Origin: an uncultured Coriobacteriales bacterium
Lineage (GTDB): Bacteria > Actinomycetota > Coriobacteriia > Coriobacteriales > Eggerthellaceae
Direction: 5' to 3'
NCBI GenBank assembly: GCA_946892075.1
Contig: CAMPNZ010000052.1
Span: 1 to 9,020, forward strand
DNA: 9,020 nucleotides
The position numbers and the translations under genes are program-made. The stretch's first letter is position 1; each line of letters starts with the position of its first letter. Positions 6,207-9,020 of this stretch are shown piece after piece. A model generated the notes under the pieces. That model was not told where the DNA came from. It ran no database searches and worked only from the letters and a program-made list of their open reading frames with translations.

Positions 6207-6332
6207 GCACCCATTCGGCGGCGGCACGCACGCTCGCTCGCATCCATTCGGCGGCGCCTCGCGCGCTTGCTCGCACCCATCCTGCGGCGCTACACACTCT
6301 CGCTTGCGCCCATCCACCAGCAGCGGCGATAG
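6207..6332. repeat. 33-bp tandem repeat, about 3.8 degenerate copies
   Basis: Units start at 6207, 6240, 6273 and 6306 (the last incomplete), each opening with a variant of GCACCCATTCGGCGGCG and ending near CTCGCTC. Units 1 and 2 agree at 28 of 33 positions, units 1 and 3 at 26. The phase is exact over three units. A weaker copy may precede at 6172. In one + frame it reads as an 11-residue arginine-rich repeat, but translation is not supported. Confidence 0.85.
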
Positions 6333-6391
6333 GGGAGTTGTGTAGACTTTGTGGATTTGCGTCCGACAGCCTCTAAAATTCCACTCAGAGT

Positions 6392-6433
6392 TTAAGCGTT
6401 TTGATAAGGCATTTTATAATTTTTGCCAATATC
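6392..6433 (+). promoter_or_regulatory. Possible upstream promoter inside a dyad
   Basis: TATAAT at 6415-6420 is a perfect -10, with a weak -35 TTAAGC at 6392-6397 (17-base spacer). The -10 is bracketed by an imperfect inverted repeat: GATAAGGCA (6403-6411) and TGCCAATATC (6424-6433), whose outer GATA/TATC and inner GGCA/TGCC parts pair. This could be a repressor operator. Transcription from here would meet the terminator at 6475-6501. Confidence 0.35.
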
Positions 6434-6474
6434 CTTCTGAATAATTAGTCCCCTTTTAAAGTTTTTTTTCGCCC

Positions 6475-6501
6475 GATGTTGCAGCTGCAACATCTTTTTT
6501 T
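6475..6501 (+). terminator. Palindromic terminator upstream of the Tat-exported gene
   Basis: A perfect 20-bp palindrome at 6475-6494 (GATGTTGC, AGCT, GCAACATC) is followed by seven Ts. In RNA it gives an 8-bp stem with an AGCT loop. It is 480 bases past the hypE terminator with no gene between, so it either ends a short RNA from the promoter near 6415 or attenuates a leader of the downstream gene. Confidence 0.75.
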
Positions 6502-6554
6502 CCGCTCTTCGTATAAAAAGTAAGTTGAAGTTATCTATAAGCGACGGTTAACAA

Positions 6555-6560
6555 TATAAT
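6555..6560 (+). promoter_or_regulatory. -10 box for the Tat-exported gene
   Basis: A perfect TATAAT stands about 30 bases before the start codon, giving a short leader. The best -35 is poor (TTATCT at 6531-6536, 18-base spacer); TTGAAG at 6525-6530 is a better sequence but 24 bases away. An activator may be needed. Confidence 0.5.
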
Positions 6561-6590
6561 CATCGCTTTACACGAGTGAAAGGAATACTC

Positions 6591-7238
6591 ATGAATACTG
6601 AAAACTCACTAACACGCCGCGATTTATTCAAAAAAACCGCAGGTGGAGCGCTTGCCGTTGCAGCACTTGCCGCAGGCATGAACGCAGGCGGCGTACCGAC
6701 GCTGGCGCAGCATGCCACCCAAGGAGCCAGTTTCTTTGAAGGCGTCGTACCAAGCGCATTTGCCGCCTCGCCAAATGGTGATATAGCGCACATTGCAACT
6801 CCTGGTACTTATACAGTAACGGCAAATATATTTGTCGACAAGAAGGACACGCCTATCCACAAAAACGCGTATGTCACAAATCCAGGAGAACCGCCATTAC
6901 ACAAGCCCACTTCTCCTGTTCGTCATAACGCAACGCTTACTATTACCGAAGATGGTAAAAAATTGTTGCGCGTTCCAGTGGTGAACAATACGCTTGGCGT
7001 GATACATATTTCTGACGTTTCGGCTGATGGAGTTCTTCATATTCAAAGTCGTCAAACAACGAATTGGTCGTCATTTTTCTACAAGAGTGATAAGCGTATT
7101 TCTGAAATAGTGTTTGACATTACTAATGTTAAAGATTTTTCCAAAATTTACACGTTTAGCGCCTGCGTTGAATTCGTAAAATTTGCATTATATAGAGGAG
7201 AAAAGCACTGGGATTTGCACGTTAGCCTTGGATTTTAG
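6591..7238 (+). CDS. Tat-exported single-domain protein, NEAT/Shp-like
   Basis: The 215-residue product opens with a twin-arginine signal: T8-R-R-D-L-F-K, then a hydrophobic AGGALAVAALAAG stretch. Likely cleavage is after SAFA (residue 58), though this is long for a Tat signal. The mature part is one beta-rich domain: PGTYTVTANI (71-80), NAYVTNP (92-98), PTSPVRHNATLTI (106-118), a strand pair to about 150, then RISEIVFDITNV and IYTFSAC (187-192). The DGxY-like opening and NATLTI strand resemble heme-binding NEAT or Shp domains, but no clear YxxxY heme motif was found. Each landmark recurs in the downstream protein. No anchor or sorting signal follows, so it is probably secreted or held by partners. 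ATG 6591 is preferred to GTG 6576 because AAAGGAA lies at 6579-6585. Heme binding is inference. Confidence 0.85.
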   Translation: MNTENSLTRRDLFKKTAGGALAVAALAAGMNAGGVPTLAQHATQGASFFEGVVPSAFAASPNGDIAHIATPGTYTVTANIFVDKKDTPIHKNAYVTNPGEPPLHKPTSPVRHNATLTITEDGKKLLRVPVVNNTLGVIHISDVSADGVLHIQSRQTTNWSSFFYKSDKRISEIVFDITNVKDFSKIYTFSACVEFVKFALYRGEKHWDLHVSLGF

Positions 7239-7425
7239 TACGAACAATGCTGCGCTGACAGTGGTTGGTTTGTCGAGGTTTCATGCCCCGTGCGCACTCA
7301 ACACACCGCATCACGCGCCCCGCATCACGCGGGGCGCAGTAAACACGACAATCAATGCGTAGCGCAATCGCCGATCGAACCTTGAAGCAATGCGTAAAGA
7401 AACGAGAAAGGAAGGGTTTATCGTT
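7239..7425. repeat. Intergenic GC hairpin with tandem 14-mers
   Basis: CCGCATCACGCG occurs at 7306-7317 and 7320-7331, a 14-base tandem period. The second copy lets GCGCCCCGC (7315-7323) pair perfectly with GCGGGGCGC (7329-7337) around ATCAC. No T-tract follows, so it is not a standard terminator; it might slow polymerase or protect the 3' end of the upstream message. No good promoter is seen before the next gene, so the two genes may form one operon. Confidence 0.6.
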
Positions 7426-9020
7426 ATGAGAACATTTACCACACGATTACTGCATGTTTTTCTGGCTGTAGTATTGTGTGTTTCGATGGCTCCGCACGTT
7501 GCATTTGCTGATACGACGCCATCAACGGGTACAACCACACAAGAAACATCACAGACCCCAAACAAGGATAAGCAGCCAACACCTGCGAATTCATCGCAAG
7601 GGCCTGCAAATTCATTACAGGGAAAAACAAGTGCTCCTGAAGCAGTAAATTCAACGTCAGCGCAGGCATCCACGCAGGCATCTACGCCTAGCGCACCTGC
7701 TGCGCAGCAAGGAGCAAATGCCGTACCTGCTTCTAAAAATGATTCTGCAAGTACTGCCGCCGCAACACCTGATGGGAATGCTTCATCAAATTATAGTGAA
7801 GCCTTGCCAAGCAACCCTGCAAATCAGGGGGTGCAAAACCAGGACGAACATGGAAATAGCGTAAATTCGCCTTCAAATTCAAGCGCGGCTTCATCAGCAG
7901 CTACTCAAGATCAACAAGCGCAAGCGCAAAATTCTACTGCCGTTAGAGCAAGTTCAGATGAGGGTGATGGATCAGATAATCCCACATCTGATGGAGACGG
8001 GCAAGATGATTATGGTGTAAAGCCAGATGACGTATGTCCTAACAATGAACCTGACCCGTATCTTCCTGGTAGTGAGCCAAAATTTTATAGCGCAGCCGAC
8101 TTACCCGATGGTACATATTCCGTAACAGCGAATATTTCTATGTTAACGCCTATTGGTGCACGTGGATATACAACGAGCCCCGTTAATCCAGTAGGTATTG
8201 GTCCTCGTGGTATTCCAACAGCGCCTTTAACATATAATGCAACGTTAAAGGTTAATCAGGGAGTATATGAACTTTCGATTGATTTGCATAATCCGGCATT
8301 TACGGTGCAAGAAGTAACTAATAGCACAAGTGTCGAAATAAAATCGTTACATACAACACCTATTCCTCAGTCGCCTGCTGGTAGTGGTAATGATATGGGG
8401 CATAATGAGAATCTTGCTAAGCCCGGTAGCCCTAAAACGCGTATTGACCATATGGATCTTGTTTTAAAAAATCATAGTGGACTGTATCAGTTTGGTAATG
8501 GGCGTGCAGGATGGCGTGTATTTGCAACGCCGCTTGATATGTGGATTCCTAATTGTGGAGGTGAGCCATCACACAGTCTGGATATTACGGTTGATCTTAA
8601 AAATGCGCGCTTGTTAGCGAATGCAAGCGGCACGAAAGTATTTGCCGACGACGCCAATAAAACACGCGTAGAGCTTTCATTTACAACACAATCTACGCAT
8701 ATTGCAGATATTAACGCCGGAAAATTGCTTGTACGCATGACTCCGCTTACCAATGAACAGGATATTCAATACTGGGTTAATTCTTTACACTCATATTATT
8801 CCGATCTTAAAGCAGATGCAGGCGTGCGTTTGTACTCGCTTGACGTTCGCAACAACAACGAAAAAATCTCATTTGATTTAGGTATGAGCGCAAAAGTTAA
8901 GCTTCCTCTTATTCATGCCGATGATAAGGTAGTATTCCTTGATTCACAGGGCGCTCATGAATTATCAGGACAAAGGGAAACGGTTGACCCAGCAAGCTTT
9001 ATTACTGTTAACGTAATTGA
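7426..9020 (+). CDS. Large Sec-exported surface protein with NEAT/Shp-like domain, 3'-truncated
   Basis: The frame is open from ATG 7426 to the window edge, giving 531 residues and no stop. It begins with a Sec signal peptide (R7 LLHVFLAVVLCVSMAPHVAFA, cleavage after Ala28). Residues 29 to about 200 are a low-complexity Ser/Ala/Thr/Asn/Gln/Pro linker turning acidic near 172-202, typical of a wall-spanning stalk. From about 220 comes a domain homologous to the upstream Tat protein: LPDGTYSVTANI (226-237), GYTTSP (247-252), PTAPLTYNATLKV (264-276), RIDHMDLVLKN and LYQFGNG. A second beta-rich region of unknown type begins near 385. The end, where a sorting signal or membrane anchor may lie, is outside the window. 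GGAAGGG (7410-7416) supports this start; in-frame ATG 7390 would add 12 residues but lacks a site. A heme-capture role is inferred. Confidence 0.9.
   Translation, partial: MRTFTTRLLHVFLAVVLCVSMAPHVAFADTTPSTGTTTQETSQTPNKDKQPTPANSSQGPANSLQGKTSAPEAVNSTSAQASTQASTPSAPAAQQGANAVPASKNDSASTAAATPDGNASSNYSEALPSNPANQGVQNQDEHGNSVNSPSNSSAASSAATQDQQAQAQNSTAVRASSDEGDGSDNPTSDGDGQDDYGVKPDDVCPNNEPDPYLPGSEPKFYSAADLPDGTYSVTANISMLTPIGARGYTTSPVNPVGIGPRGIPTAPLTYNATLKVNQGVYELSIDLHNPAFTVQEVTNSTSVEIKSLHTTPIPQSPAGSGNDMGHNENLAKPGSPKTRIDHMDLVLKNHSGLYQFGNGRAGWRVFATPLDMWIPNCGGEPSHSLDITVDLKNARLLANASGTKVFADDANKTRVELSFTTQSTHIADINAGKLLVRMTPLTNEQDIQYWVNSLHSYYSDLKADAGVRLYSLDVRNNNEKISFDLGMSAKVKLPLIHADDKVVFLDSQGAHELSGQRETVDPASFITVNVI
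7582..7623 (+). repeat. 21-bp in-frame tandem duplication in the stalk
   Basis: Two adjacent 21-base units (7582-7602, 7603-7623) encode PANSSQG and PANSLQG, with mostly synonymous differences between them. A shorter 12-base pair follows at 7663-7686 (QAST, QAST). Such in-frame duplications are how surface-protein stalks change length. Confidence 0.8.

Larger units (their letters stand above)
6032..6360. other. Repeat-rich non-coding region after hypE
   Basis: No convincing gene is seen. Frames on both strands stay open because the dominant repeat has a period divisible by three, and the would-be products are arginine- or alanine-rich repeats without a ribosome-binding site. The stretch contains the 18-bp and 33-bp repeats listed separately; both share the core GCACCCATTCG. 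Confidence 0.55.

Noticed and set aside
5904..6332. 142-codon frame across the hypE end and tandem repeat
   Set aside because: It overlaps hypE and its terminator, lacks a start signal, and is open mainly because the 33-bp period is a multiple of three.
6207..6332. CRISPR-like array
   Set aside because: Units are directly adjacent and degenerate, with no unique spacers between identical repeats.

Overview
The window looks like chromosomal DNA of a Gram-positive anaerobe of the Coriobacteriia, most like an Eggerthellaceae member. Base composition is near 50 % GC, Shine-Dalgarno sites are strong, an arginine-deiminase (ADI) type carbamate kinase sits beside a YfcC/ArcD-type antiporter, and Tat-exported and Ser/Thr/Ala-rich surface proteins are present. 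An arginine-fermenting genus such as Cryptobacterium would fit, but the taxon is an inference from style, not proven.

Region 1 (1-2865), arginine fermentation: the 3' three-quarters of a carbamate kinase gene (arcC), a 417-base non-coding stretch with possible regulatory dyads, and a complete 527-residue YfcC-family antiporter gene. The antiporter would exchange arginine for ornithine while ArcC makes ATP from carbamoyl phosphate. A 21-bp direct repeat and a 12-bp-stem terminator follow.

Region 2 (2866-3605): a second A/T-stem hairpin, then an unrecognised 199-residue protein on the minus strand, convergent with the antiporter gene.

Region 3 (3606-5962), nickel and hydrogenase maturation: a divergent promoter region drives an 84-residue helical orphan protein and, 6 bases later, nikR, encoding the nickel-responsive repressor with all four nickel ligands. 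After 382 bases without a convincing gene comes hypE, which finishes the cyanide ligand of [NiFe] hydrogenase and ends in the diagnostic PRIC tail. A terminator-like hairpin lies just before the hypE ribosome-binding site, suggesting attenuation or a boundary between units. HypE closes with a 15-bp-stem terminator. Carbamoyl phosphate, the ArcC substrate, is also the source of the HypE cyano group.

Region 4 (5963-6590): over 600 bases without a convincing gene. It holds an 18-bp direct repeat, about 3.8 copies of a 33-bp tandem repeat, and an AT-rich control region with two possible promoters and a palindromic terminator between them.

Region 5 (6591-9020), exported proteins: a 215-residue Tat-exported protein, then a long Sec-exported protein that runs off the window. 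Both carry a recognisably homologous beta-rich domain that resembles NEAT/Shp-type heme-binding domains. They may form a heme or iron capture pair, but that role is inferred.
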